Of a stretch of 64,000 nucleotides of DNA, positions 25,555-36,422 are shown piece after piece. Position 1 is the stretch's first letter. Each line of letters opens with the position of its first letter. The notes under the pieces were generated by a model. It did no database searches. It was not told the DNA's origin and was given only the letters and a program-made list of their open reading frames with translations. Both the position numbers and the translations under genes were made by a program. Source of the DNA: Leuctra nigra. Lineage: Eukaryota; Arthropoda; Insecta; Plecoptera; Leuctridae. The stretch is taken from positions 26,749,151 through 26,813,150 of the forward strand of contig OW203765.1 of assembly GCA_934045905.1 (NCBI GenBank). The letters run 5' to 3'.

Positions 25555-25914
25555 GGTGGCTTTCTATCCGCAACTCGACTGTCATTCTGCATGCAACTTA
25601 TACATCTAACCTATTATTCAGGTAAATTGTCATTGAATAGCTGTGAATAGTTCGAGGACTTGATAATAATTCACAAGTCTGTCATTCTCGTCGGTCACGT
25701 GTTACGTCAGTAGGATTGAGTTTGTCACGTAAACAACAATCTATGCACGCGGTATGTATGTCCATGTATGGCTAATGCTGTTCGTAGTGGAAAGCATCAA
25801 ATTCACTTTTCCTGGAAAATCGTATCAATTCGACTTTATTTTCAATTTATTTTCACAGTGCCCTACTTCTATCTATTCCGCCTTGTTGTAATTTCTTCTA
25901 ATGCCACATTAAAG
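25555..25914. other. Upstream region of the odorant receptor
   Basis: No coding region seen. No clear core promoter motif. Confidence 0.4.
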
Positions 25915-26175
25915 TGAGGTTAATTATGACTGAACTAAGGGTTCAGAGGAGCCGAGTTCGAATCCCGGAGGAGGGAAATCTTTTCATCTTGCAGTTGGTA
26001 TTTATTTATTAATTTACTTCTTGTTTGTTCGTTTGTTTGATTCTTTGATTGTTTGTTTGTTAATTTTTATTTATTTATTAAAGCACCACTTAAATCATTG
26101 ACTTCAACTCATAATCATAATCATTGATTTATCGTTATTAACCTAACAGTAAAACAGTTCGCTGTTAAACACCAC
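25915..26175 (+). mobile_element. Old tRNA-derived SINE copy
   Basis: A B-box-like GAGTTCGAATCCCGG at about 25952 is followed by a T-rich body, CATAATCATAATCATTGA, a stretch matching the body end of the better SINE at 29415-29710 (GTTCGCTGTTAAACACCAC against GGGCGACGTTAAGCCCCAG), and an A run. Same family, older copy. Confidence 0.6.
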
Positions 26176-27712
26176 AAAAAAAATCTTGCGGGGGAGAGAA
26201 TATGGTCACTTTGGCCAGCAGGTACCTCTGGACATGTCAAATTCTAAGTTTGAGTAGGTACAACTTGGTCACAACATTCTGCATTAGTTTTCTACCCGGA
26301 CGTTTTTTTATAAGCAAACCGACATCGGAATGAATTTAACCTGAACGGAGGTATAACTGCCGTTTGCGGTTACTGAACTCTCCTCATATATCATTCGATT
26401 TAGTGTTTTAAATCCATGTTCTTTACAATTCGCTCTTATCTTAATCTTGATATCATAATTAATCTCCATTATCAACTTTTGGAGGATATCTACGCACTCT
26501 CTCAAGCATCAAGTTAATAAATAAATCGCTAAACAATCTAGAACGGATCAGTCAAGATAGCCCTGTCGCCCACATATGTGTTATGTTCGTACTTGCTTCA
26601 ATCAAAGTGTGAGAAATTACAGGTATGATAAGGTGAAGTTGATCATTCTATTTTACAAATATGCAAGACATCCGTTTGTATTACATAATAATTTTATACT
26701 ATATTGAGACAGTACAGTACAGTAGGTCGAAATTGACATATCGAAGAGTAGCATATTATGTAACTGGTTTGCAAACCGTGGCTGAAAACGATTCCTTGTC
26801 TTTAGCGACATTTTTCTCACGATGTAAAGAACAGAGTGGAGTGGTCGCTCCACGCAGCCAAGTCGCACGGCACGCACACACTCACTCAAAAAGCGTTAAA
26901 ATGCCTAATCTACAATAATCGAGCATCTAAAATTTTGCATTTCGACCTACTGAATCTTAAAAATGGAAAATCTTCCATTGTTGTGAAATATTTTAATTTG
27001 GAACTATGGCTCACCCAAGGAAGTTTGGCCCGCCCTACTATATTCCAAGTTTGCTGAAATTTTATTGCGTGGAAGTGAAAATGACAAATACAAGGAACAG
27101 CATGATCGACCACAAAAGTTCAGGTGTGTCAGTTCCACAAGAATTCTCTTCAGGCCGCCTGTAAATAACTTTAAGGTAGCACAACGATTAAGTATCACAT
27201 CTTCCAAATAAGCTTATTTTTGGCAGAGGTATCAACAATCACTGTTTACACGATACTATGAAATATGAACAACTTCTCGTGTCTAGATTTTGAGATATTG
27301 TAGTTATAAATTCCTATTTTTAACATGTAGTCTTATGGAGCCATTAAAATCATGACAATTCCAAAAGCTATTTTTGAGTTTTGAATTTTACTGAGGTTTA
27401 ACGTTTTTTCAAAAAACTGATTTCTAGATAGATAGTTGGACATTCTATTAGGAAAAAAATTTTAAACAATACCAACATGTGCTATTTTAAAAGTTATCAA
27501 CCAAAAACTAAATGATTTCCCAATACCTCCAGTGTTAAAGTTCTGTTCATTCTCGGAAGGCTCTGAATTGAAACCTCGCTATAAGACAGGAGTTGCAAGT
27601 TAAATTACATTTTATGATTCTTTTATAGTTGAAATGTAGGAAAACGTTTTTTGAACTTGCAATTTCAAGAAAAAATATTTTTGTATATGTATAGGTCGAT
27701 GGTGAGCAAGCG
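26176..27712. other. Intergenic AT-rich DNA
   Basis: No gene, RNA or repeat recognised. Short ORFs on both strands lack domains. Confidence 0.45.
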
Positions 27713-27742
27713 ATGATTGCAATGTTTTGCAACTACTTGCAG

Positions 27743-28519
27743 ATGGCGAATGACAGCGCTAAACTTATCAGCGCTCTACAGCTCAACGACAACCTCCTTC
27801 TCCAGCTGGAGTGTCCAGTCTGCTTGGAGATCTCCAGACCTCCCATCTTCATGTGCATCAACGGTCACAACGTCTGTTCCTCGTGTCAGAAGAACATCAC
27901 AGAGTGTCCAGTTTGTCGCGCTACAGGAGCGCCATCTATCCGTAACATCTCCCTGGAAGCGATATGTGGCCAGGTTTTGCTTCCGTGTAAATTCAAGACC
28001 GGGGGTTGTCAAGTAGACAAAAATATGTCCGACTTGGAACAACATTATAAAGTCTGTGAGTTTCGTTTTAAGTGTCCTCTAATATCTTGCAAATGGTTTG
28101 GTAATAGAACCGAACTGCTAAGGCACAGTAAAGCGGGTCACACAAATTTATACAGTTCAAATCAAAACCCTCTTACGTATATTTATAATTATTCCGACTC
28201 AGATTTATGGTACGTTAATCTACGCCAGTTTGACGAAGAATTATTTGTGACGAATTTTCGATACAAAAAAGACAGGCTTTTGCTTTATTTCTACTGCCGT
28301 TATGTCGGGCCACATGAAAAGACAGGGTTGTACAAATATAAAGTCACTCTACTTCCTCCGGATAAAACGAGGTCGCTTGTGCACACAGCCCCAGTGTTAA
28401 GTCTAGATGAAGATATCATGAAAACAGCTAACTGCTTTAAAATTAATGTCAAAGATATTGAAAATTTTACATCAGTAGCTGGGAGATTATTGGTAAGAAC
28501 AGTCATTGAAAAGGCATAA
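27743..28519 (+). CDS. SINA/SIAH-like E3 ubiquitin ligase, intronless
   Basis: 258 residues from the ATG at 27743 (MANDSAKLISAL). An in-frame ATG at 27713 would add ten residues, but TGCAG stands just before 27743 and could instead be a splice acceptor for a 5' UTR intron. Residues about 24-60 are a C3HC4 RING: LECPVCLE, FMC, NGHNVCSSC, TECPVC. Next comes a SIAH-type double zinc finger (CGQVLLPCKF, GGC, LEQHYKVCEFRFKCPLISC, HSKAGH) and a diverged substrate-binding domain up to VRTVIEKA. Family members bind an E2 through the RING and dimerise through the C-terminal domain to ubiquitinate targets. The sequence is far from canonical SIAH and likely one of an expanded insect set. A hAT MITE begins 47 bp past the stop. 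Confidence 0.88.
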   Translation: MANDSAKLISALQLNDNLLLQLECPVCLEISRPPIFMCINGHNVCSSCQKNITECPVCRATGAPSIRNISLEAICGQVLLPCKFKTGGCQVDKNMSDLEQHYKVCEFRFKCPLISCKWFGNRTELLRHSKAGHTNLYSSNQNPLTYIYNYSDSDLWYVNLRQFDEELFVTNFRYKKDRLLLYFYCRYVGPHEKTGLYKYKVTLLPPDKTRSLVHTAPVLSLDEDIMKTANCFKINVKDIENFTSVAGRLLVRTVIEKA

Positions 28520-28566
28520 TAATCTTATTATTATTGTTATTATTCAATCAATCAATATCTTATAGG

Positions 28567-29124
28567 CAGAGATGGGCACTTGAGATGGGCACTTGAGATT
28601 GATACTTGATACTATCAATATCTATATCTTGATACTTTTCTTGTAGTCAGTATCAAATATCAATTATCAATTAATATTCAAAATTGTATCAAGTATCTTT
28701 TTACCGAAAAGATACTTTTGATACTTTGGAATTTTGGACTAAAATGTTTCAGTTTAGAACCCCAGGCATTTTTTTCCAGGAATCCCTTCCTCCCATTCAT
28801 ACCATTTTTTCACCTAACCCCTAAGAACACTTTTCTCAATGATCTCCCCCTCCCTCACCTTGACCAAATTCTTCCTCAGCAGCGGTATCAAAGTATCTCT
28901 GATAAAATATCTTTGATACAATTTTTGATACTTGATACTTTGATACTATCCAAGTATCTTTTGATATTTTGATACTATGAAAGTATCTTTTGATACTTTG
29001 ATACTAATATCAATTGATACTCAAAATTAATAAAGTATCAAGTATCAAGTATCTTTTTGAAAATTTTAAAAGTATCAGTATCTTGTATCTTGATACTTTT
29101 TCCAAGTATCTTTGCCCATCTCTG
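28567..29124. mobile_element. hAT MITE, 558 bp, perfect 8-bp target duplication
   Basis: Terminal inverted repeats CAGAGATGGGCA / TGCCCATCTCTG are flanked on both sides by CTTATAGG (28559-28566 and 29125-29132). The interior has no coding capacity and consists largely of GATACTT and AAGTATC words, so it can fold in many ways. The TIR and 8-bp duplication are diagnostic of hAT elements. The exact ends suggest fairly recent insertion, in the 3' flank or 3' UTR of the SINA-like gene. Confidence 0.93.
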
Positions 29125-29414
29125 CTTATAGGTATTATTGATAATAAGTTTATAATAATTGTACTGGATACGGTTGAGCCAGAGAGACTGGGGTGTTTGG
29201 GGGTTAGTGTGACGACCTCCCTCCACCTGTTATCAGTCTCTCGACGGCGCGGGTTGTGGAGGCCCGTGCTGTGAATGTTATGCCGTCCTTGGAGGTTTTG
29301 TAGGAAATTTATTGCATTTTTAAGTATCAATAAAAAATCCTTGTAGTCAACATTAATTTGTTTTATTACCTTTCAATATTAGGGAAAATCATATGAATTT
29401 TACTGGCGAAGATT

Positions 29415-29710
29415 GTATTTGGAACAGGTTGGGTGAGTGGTTAACGCTCTGAACTTGTATTCCGGAGGCCCGGGTTCGATTCCCGCGGCCGTCTTTCCTG
29501 ACTGGGTTTTTTTCGTGGTTTTCCCTCCGTCGACAGACAAATGCTGGGAAGGTACCCTACTAATAAACCACGACCGCCTCCTTCCCACCTTCCATCCTTA
29601 CTACTCTTCACCATCATCTCCCAATCATCATCATAATCATTCATCCGTCGCCATTAGCCTCGCTGCAGAACAGGGCGACGTTAAGCCCCAGAAAAAGAAA
29701 AAAAAAGATT
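29415..29710 (+). mobile_element. tRNA-derived SINE with poly(A)-like tail
   Basis: A box GGTGAGTGGTTAACGC at about 29433, B box GGGTTCGATTCCC at about 29471, a body ending GGGCGACGTTAAGCCCCAG and an A-rich tail (29692-29708). The internal Pol III promoter is complete. AAGATT on both sides may be a short target duplication. Another copy is at 25915-26175. Confidence 0.85.
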
Positions 29711-29756
29711 AAAGATTCGGTGGAAGAGCATTCTTTACACACTGCATATTATCTAA

Positions 29757-30653
29757 TTGAGCGAACGTAGCGAGCGTCACCACGGTACTCTTATGGCACT
29801 TTCTCTGCGTGTGTTTTTTTTTTTTTTTTGTGGTCACACCCCAGGTCAAACCGCTCAAGCAATCAATCTGAAATTTTGTACACATACTAACGTACTCTAT
29901 GCGGTCCCTGGGATCGTTTTTGAACGGGATCCCGTGATTGGTTCAAATTTAAAAAAAATTATCTTTCGAATGGTTTGTTTTATCAATTTGAAATTTTGAC
30001 AAGTCATTACCACTAACATTTTACCCAATCTTACAAAGTTTCAGCCAAATCATCCCATTGGTTAAAATTTAAAACCATCTTTACTGTGATTTTTGAAATT
30101 TAAACTAGAACCGTTTGACAGATCAACTTAAAACTTTGCATGGTCATTGGGACCAACATTATCTGTGTTTTTGACAATTTTCAGACAAATCTGTGTTTAA
30201 ATCCAAAATTTATTGACATTTTACGGACATTTTGCTTGTTGCTATGGATCACGGCAACATTGACGCCTCAGTTTAATGTTCCAAGGTAGTTAGAACAGAA
30301 ACTTTCAATCGCATAATTATGACACTAATAATCAACAGATCGATCTGATATTGTGTAAACACACTTATATCATATGAGTGGTCCCAGGTATTGTTTTTGA
30401 ACAAGATCCTGTGATTTTTGAAAATTAACAAGGAACCATTCAATCATAAAGTTTCAGGTTCAATCGATCAACTTAAAACTTTACATGCTTATTGGGACCA
30501 ATATTTTTGGAATTTTTGAAGATTTTCATACCAGTCTGTGACGAAATTAAAGAATTATTGGCTTTTAATGACATTTTCAATAGACAGAATTTCGGTTCGA
30601 TGTGTTGCGCTTATCCGTGCTCGCTCATCAACGCGTTACACAGAGCGTTTTCC
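29757..30653 (-). repeat. Dispersed repeat family Z, longest copy
   Basis: One end (30615-30653, reverse complement CTAGGAAAACGCTCTGTGTA) is shared with 5107 on and with about 25010-25060. The interior repeats phrases such as AACTTTGCATG..CATTGGGACCAA and TTTTTGAACGGGATCCCGTG. No ORF or terminal inverted repeat seen, so class unknown. Confidence 0.5.
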
Positions 30654-30973
30654 TAGTTACTGTATCTACGCATAATGTAAAGATCACTCTATCATAAAAC
30701 ATAACTATTCTTCCACCATGGTATCTACGTATAATCTACATATGTCTACTATATAATCAACTAGCGATGATCATAGGTACCTTTTTTTGCTGAGATCTCA
30801 GCACTCAAATTCTCGAATAAGTAATCAGAATCACGTCTTATCTCCAAGTTAAAACATTATAACTTACAAGATAGTTTGTTCCAACTCAAGCCTTCGCGCA
30901 CGCGCTCTCGGATGGATAATGAATAATATCTTGACATCGTTGACAACATACGAGCGCCATCTTGTCAAAGTCT

Positions 30974-33483
30974 TTAGACGGTCCTCGGCGTGAAGACGAG
31001 TGAGAACGTGTCTGGAGGGAGGGCGACGCACGCCGGGATTGTCGTCAGCTCGTTGTGGTTCTTGGAGGTCACATTGTAGTGCTGGAAGATCGCTGCCAGA
31101 AGGATGAAGGTGAAGTTCTTGACGAGGCGCTGTCCGATGCAGTACCTCTTGCCGGTGCTGAACGGGATGAAGTGCTCGGGTTTGGTCACCTTGCCGTCGG
31201 GACTGATGAAACGTTCGGGCCGGAATGCCTCCGGTTCGGTCCAGTAGGCGGCGCCGCTGTTCAGCTCGTAGTTGTTGATGAAGACGACGGTGCCCTTCTC
31301 CACCATATAGCCTGCAAGACAAGATTGGGATAAATGTCACGAAACAAAATCAAATCAATTCCTATAAGTCTCGACCGCTCACCTCCAATGGAAGTGTCCT
31401 GAGTCGCGACGTGCGGCACGATGGGCGACGACGACGTCCTCAACGCCTCCAGCATGACGGCGTCAGTGTACGGCATCTCGTCTTTGTCGTATAGCGTCAC
31501 ATTCCTCGATCCTCCCGTCACAGCGTCAACCTCTCTCTGCACGTTGACGGCGACCTCCGGGTTCTTGACGGCTGCCGCCAAGCACAGCATGACGAGGTTG
31601 CCGATTGAAGAGTGCGCTCCCATGAAGTCCTCTAGCTCGTAGAGGATGTGCTCCCAGTTTAGGATTGGATCCTTCTCGAGATGCATGAGGAGGGCGTCAG
31701 TGAAGTCGCGAGGTTCGCCGTCCAGGTTCAGGGTGCGACGATGTGGCTCGACTATTCTGGAGAGAATGAATTGGCGAATGTCGAGTGACCAGTTTTTCAG
31801 TTTCTTCATGTGTCCTCGGTAAGCAGGGAGGAGCCAGGGGAGGAAGTCGACGGCGTATCCCTGGTTGATGTCCCAGAAGATCTCGTCAAACGTGCGGACC
31901 ATGTGACGGAAGTCGTCGTCGTGGTAGTCGAACCTCACCGAGCACATGTACTGCGTGAACATGTTGGCGACGGTCGCTTGAAGAAGAGGTTTGACGGCGA
32001 TGTGGCCGTTGAGCGACGTCTGACGCTTCAACTCGCCGAGGAACTCGCCGACCTCGTTGCAGCTGACGGCGTCCAGGGTGGCGAAGTGGTCGGAGGCGGA
32101 GCGGGGCCAACAGTAGGCAAGAGCGATGTTGCGACGAGTCTGCTGGAGGTCGGACCAATCGCATAGGGCGTGGGCTGAACGGAAAAGACAACGTCAGAAT
32201 TATCTCAAACACAAGGGTGTTTTCTCGTCAAGATATGTTGTTTTTCCTAGACGCTAGAGTAGTCAAGGGCTTCCTTAAGTTATATAATTGTAACTAAAAC
32301 CGAACCTTCCAGATTTACGAGTACTTGCTACGGGAAATGTTCGTAATGCTTCGAAATGCTTCGTAAGAAATGCTTCGTAATAATTCATTTCTATAATGAA
32401 CATTATGTGTTAAATTTGTCACTTTATACAGATAAGCCGATCCATATATTGCCTATTCAACCCAGAATAAAAATATTTTGTTTATCTACATCCTAGACAT
32501 GTATACGTTCAATATTTTTCGTTTTTAATTTATTCTACAACTGGCGAGTTTCATATTGTATTGTCTATAGAATATAGATATATTATTTGTGGCGCATCTT
32601 AAACGAGATGATCAGGTTTTGCCGCGTGTTGCAGGCAATTTTTTGGATACGATTGGAGACAAAATGGAAATGAATTGAAATTTTAATCATGATTAGATAA
32701 AAGACGAACTTATGATTATTACTTGGTAATTTTTTTTTGCTTCGTTAATTAGTAATAATTAGTTGATTTTTGGTGAAAAATTGTGTATTTTTGTCTCAAT
32801 GGTTGCCGAATGAAATTTAATTTTAAAAATGTGCTAAGTGAAAACCCTCAGTTTGTATTTTATCTTATCATAATTAAAATTTGAGATCAATAGGTTCTGC
32901 AATCGTATCGGAAATTTCATAGTTTTGAGCGGTTTTGTTGAATAACCGGCGCCTAATTAACAATTGCAAGAAGCAAACATGAAAAAGAACTACAATCAGA
33001 CTGATCATGTGAACATCCCATCAAAGTTACACCCAAATGTAAAACAATTTTTCTCCCTCAATTTTCTAAAACGACCAAGCGCTTCTAAAACGACGACCTT
33101 TATGACTCACAGTTGTTCCTGTCTCCTCCGAAGAGCAGATGAAATCTGATGAAGTCCGGCCGTCCTCCGAAGTGAGACGCCTTGGTGACGAGGACGTCCT
33201 TCATGAGACTCAGACTATTGACGACGACACAGGGGGTGGAGCCGAGGGTGATGCTGTACACGTCACCGTAGACCTTGCTGAGGGCGGTGAACGCTTGAAA
33301 CGGGCTCTTGTGCTGCCCGAGGAGGTGGAGGCTGCCGATGACGGGCCACGGTTTCGGTCCCGGAGCACGAACCAAGGAGTTCTGCTTCTCAGTCCCCGAT
33401 TTCGATGACGATTTGAGGAGAAACAGCGAGGCCGATATGATCGCGATGACGGCCACTAACGCAAGAGTTACTAATACAGCCAT
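30974..33483 (-). CDS. CYP307: Cytochrome P450 CYP307 (Halloween gene spook/spookiest type)
   Basis: Exons 33483-33111, 32174-31383, 31311-30974; introns of 936 and 71 bp; phases fit; 500 residues. The ATG at 33483 opens a membrane anchor (MAVLVTLALVAVIAIISASL) followed by the Pro-rich hinge PGPKPWPVIGSLHLL. P450 landmarks are present: ExxR (EALR), the PERF motif (FRPERF) and the haem loop PFSTGKRYCIG with the Cys ligand. The I helix reads ELEDFMGAHSSIGNL instead of the usual AGxDT. That unusual I helix, CDWSDLQQTRR, PHVATQDTSIGGY and FINNYELN are hallmarks of CYP307 as I know it. CYP307 enzymes act in the 'black box' converting 7-dehydrocholesterol towards ketodiol in the prothoracic gland, in the ER. 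I cannot decide between the A and B subfamilies. GC-rich coding exons stand out from the AT-rich introns. Confidence 0.92.
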
Positions 33484-33530
33484 GGCAAGGAGCTGAGTCC
33501 TGGAAATGTATGGACGAGCAGGCAAAAAAC

Positions 33531-33539
33531 CTTTTTATA
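33531..33539 (-). promoter_or_regulatory. TATA box of the CYP307 gene
   Basis: TATAAAAAG on the minus strand, about 48 bp before the ATG, leaving a 5' UTR of roughly 20 nt if transcription starts 25-30 bp downstream. Confidence 0.6.
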
Positions 33540-34074
33540 TTTGACAACGAGCGCCCCTCATCTCCGTAATCCTTGGTTGTGTCCCCCAATCAGGTGCAGA
33601 GGCCCCTACCTCCGTTCCCCCACTCCTGCACGCACGCCGACATCACGACGCCGCCGACGCTCGCAGTGATCACGTGGTTCACATGTTGTAACATGACTTA
33701 ACATGTTACGAACTGCTTTATTTGACGCATTGTATGGAAATGCCTGATTAAATCATACGCCCCACTAAACCGATCCAAACCATAACTTCGATTGAAGTTG
33801 TCAATAAAAGAATTTAACTCCTCATTGTTTTCGAAAAAATAACATCATTTGGAGGTGTTATATTAATAAATCGATGTAATTTCATAGAAATAAGTAAAAC
33901 CCAAGTTATTACTAATGATAAAGAGTTATATTTTTAGATTTCCGATGAAATTGTAAAATTACACCTTCCAAGTATTATGTCAAACAATAAAATAAACAAT
34001 GAATTGTAAACCACACGCTGATACAGACTAAACTGGAAATATCGTAATTTGAGTGTTAAATTTACACGACTTTT
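33540..34074. other. CYP307 upstream region
   Basis: A GC-rich patch (33590-33680) followed by AT-rich DNA. No further gene seen. Likely holds the promoter-proximal control region. Confidence 0.4.
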
Positions 34075-34209
34075 GGCAGTGTTGTGACTAGTTACATCGA
34101 ATTATCTAGATAATTAGTAGATAGTTAATTATTTAAGTATGCACATATCATATTTGTACACGTACGTAGATAATCTTTATTTAGAACAAAAGTCTGTCAC
34201 AACACTGCC
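34075..34209. mobile_element. 135-bp MITE with GGCAGTGTTGTGAC ends
   Basis: Ends GGCAGTGTTGTGAC / GTCACAACACTGCC are perfect inverted repeats, and the interior has TTATCTAGATAATTAG. Related to the element at 18667-19100. The ends are hAT-like, but I see no clean 8-bp duplication. Confidence 0.75.
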
Positions 34210-34259
34210 GATCGCAAACTTTTAAAAATGATACAAATAGCGAAGTACCTACCTATACG

Positions 34260-34560
34260 ACTGGCTCAACCTTTCACATTTCCGCCTCCACTGATTTCTG
34301 TCCTTCTAGTGTCTGTCTTCCAGTACTCTGTCTTTCATAGAATCTTCTATTACTTCCAGCCAGGCCTTCCGCTTTTCCTGTTATTAGTTATTCTGTGTTA
34401 AAACATCTTATGCGGTAATCTGCCATCTGCATCAAATGTCCGTACCATATCAACTGTTTTAAAAACTTTCGGTATATATTAGTTTGCTTTCTATAATTTA
34501 ATATGTAGGTTGACGATGACGTATCGAATTTTTTCATTCATGTTTCCATTCCAGTTCAAA
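34260..34560 (-). pseudogene. Decayed C-terminal end of a LINE reverse transcriptase
   Basis: Minus-strand reading gives QLIWYGHLMQMADYRI, then after a frame break KAWLEVIEDSMKDRVLEDRH, a stop, and KDRNQWRRKCERLS. These are the usual tail motifs of RTE/jockey-type ORF2 proteins (W-GH..RM, then DR..WR). Stops and frame changes show a long-dead fragment. Confidence 0.65.
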
Positions 34561-34689
34561 TGTGTCTTTGTACACGTCTAAATCGTCTCATATCCTTCTG
34601 TTTTGCCAGAAACCAACCTCGAATGAAGAACTGCGAACTAAATGATATAATTTACTAAAGTCCCACTCCTGCCACCAATTGTAAAACGA

Positions 34690-35285
34690 CCTCACTATGT
34701 CTACTACCCATTAGTAGTAGTAGACATTGGTAGTAGTGCTCAACCAAATGCTAATCCAAAACAGTGAAAACAAATAATAACCTATATGTCATTGATTTTT
34801 TACAATTTTGGTTCAGGGCCATTCTATACTTGCCTGGGAAATACGCAGTTTCCATGATGTAGGTATAACATATTAAATAAGTAATCTCATTTGTTTTGTA
34901 CATAATTTACTTTGCATCCCTTTTATACTGAGGGTACGAGTGAGGTCACAGGTGGGAAGGGTGTATGGAATGTCATGGTTTTTAGCTTTTTTAAGATGTC
35001 TATTTTAGATTGAAATGTTTATTGAGTATTTTTGTCAACAATATGCTGTAATCACATTTATTTAATACATACATATATGTATGTATTTATTTGTATGTAT
35101 TTGTTTGTATTTGTATTTGTTTTGTATTTAGTTGTATTTGTATTGTATGTATTTATTTAATACATATTTATTATGCTTCCCATTTTTTTAATTTTCACAT
35201 CATTTCTAACCATTTTATTCAATTACTAACATATTTACTAAAGCTATATTTTCTTAGATGTAAACCATTTTTAAGGTTTCGAAAT
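34690..35285 (+). repeat. Dispersed repeat family Y, copy 1
   Basis: About 550 bp match 50145-50660 in the same orientation, for example GCTCAACCAAATGCTAATCC, GAGGGTACGAGTGAGGTCAC and the end ACCATTTTTAAGGTTTC. This copy has an extra TATTTGTATG-type microsatellite (35065-35160). No coding capacity. Confidence 0.85.
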
Positions 35286-35287
35286 AT

Positions 35288-35671
35288 TCACACGGACAAA
35301 TTCCCACCGATTGTCGAGCGCCGAGCATTTGCAAACAAAGTGACATCTGTCATGATGATCTGTACATCTTCCCCTTGTCCTCGGTCCACTTCTCCGTGAT
35401 GAGTCTTGTTGCTGAAAATACCCTCGCTACCCTCGTCCATCGAGTTGAAGGAAAAGTGAGACGGCTTCCCTTGGTCACGGCACACGGGACAAATGGCCAG
35501 GTCTTGAAGGCAGTCGCCGCAGACATCGTGTCCAATGGGACATGAGCTCTGGAAGACAGGAGCTGCAGGATCCAGACATATGGGACATTCCAGTTCATGT
35601 AGAAACGCTTCCCTTAACGAGGTCGCATATTGATGAGAGGAACGAGAAGCAATATGGACATTTGTACACAA
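35288..35671 (-). CDS. RING finger fragment related to SINA-like ligases
   Basis: The minus strand reads LHELECPICLDPAAPVFQ, SSCPIGHDVCGDCLQDLA, ICPVCRDQGK: a complete C3HC4 RING with all eight ligands, spaced as in SINA proteins and closest in the window to the gene at 27743. Downstream the frame stays open to about 35288 but shows no SIAH zinc finger or substrate-binding domain. The 5' end has no convincing start. It is bounded by family Y (ends 35285) and family X (starts 35665). It could be a truncated gene, an exon, or a gene fragment carried by a transposon. Confidence 0.6.
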   Translation of the reverse strand: MCTNVHIASRSSHQYATSLREAFLHELECPICLDPAAPVFQSSCPIGHDVCGDCLQDLAICPVCRDQGKPSHFSFNSMDEGSEGIFSNKTHHGEVDRGQGEDVQIIMTDVTLFANARRSTIGGNLSV

Positions 35672-35945
35672 TCGATCTTAATATATTTTCAATATACTTT
35701 GAAATTTTCAGCGTGATATCGTACGAAGTTTTGAAGAAACAGCGGTCATTGGAAGTTTTCTGGACGCGCGCTATTTGAGCTCCGTATAATCAATTTTTTG
35801 ACAACCAAATTTTAACAGCTGTAACTTTTTTTCTACAATAGTAATGTTTTTGAAACATGCACATTTTAAATTTTGGTATGTTTTCTAATATGTGTACAAA
35901 TTTCAGAATCCTATCTATAATAGTTTTGATATAGTGACCTCTCAA
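35665..35945 (+). repeat. Dispersed repeat family X, copy 2
   Basis: Begins CAATCGATCTTAATATATTT, like 49579 and the reverse of 49424. Includes GACGCGCGCTATTTGAGCTC and ACAGCTGTAACTTTTTT, and ends after CAGAATCCTATCTATAATAG. Confidence 0.8.
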
Positions 35946-36330
35946 TCAGGGTGATTTTTTTGGCGCCACCCGGTATATACATATTACATATATAGGGTAT
36001 AGGGTATTATAGGGTATTGATTAGGTTATGGAAATAATTCCTACAAAATAGCTCTTTCCATCCTACTAACTAATTTTATTACACTGAAGAAAGAAATTAA
36101 AACAGCATGACAGTTTGTTCCATTTGAAGCTTTTAATTAAAAGGACCATGAGGTGAAGTTTCGAAGGCTGTAAAAGCCGGCTTCTTCAGGCGGCGCCGGT
36201 CATCTTCTGTTGTCGCAGAGTTGTATTCCGAAACTATCAGGCGCGTTGGTCCAGGGCAGGGCGCGTATCGACCAGCTGGACATTGCGAGCTTCTGCCAAT
36301 CCGATGAGCTCGTGGAGAGTTGGACGCTCG
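35946..36330. other. Short spacer with GGGTAT-type repeats
   Basis: Contains tatagggta repeats (35990-36025) and a GC-richer stretch. No gene seen. Confidence 0.4.
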
Positions 36331-36422
36331 GCTCTGGTCCTGGTGAGCTCTGGTGCTGGTGAGCTCTGGTGCTGGTGAGCTCTGGTGCTGGGGAGCTCAG
36401 GTGCTGGTGAGCTCTGGTGCTC
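36331..36422. repeat. 16-bp minisatellite
   Basis: About five to six units of gagctctggtgctggt with minor changes. Confidence 0.85.

Noticed and set aside
31055..33408. Plus-strand ORFs across the CYP307 exons
   Set aside because: Antisense shadows of a clear P450 gene.
35091..35399. 102-codon plus-strand ORF starting in the family Y microsatellite
   Set aside because: Low-complexity start from TATTTGTATG repeats, and runs antisense to the RING fragment.
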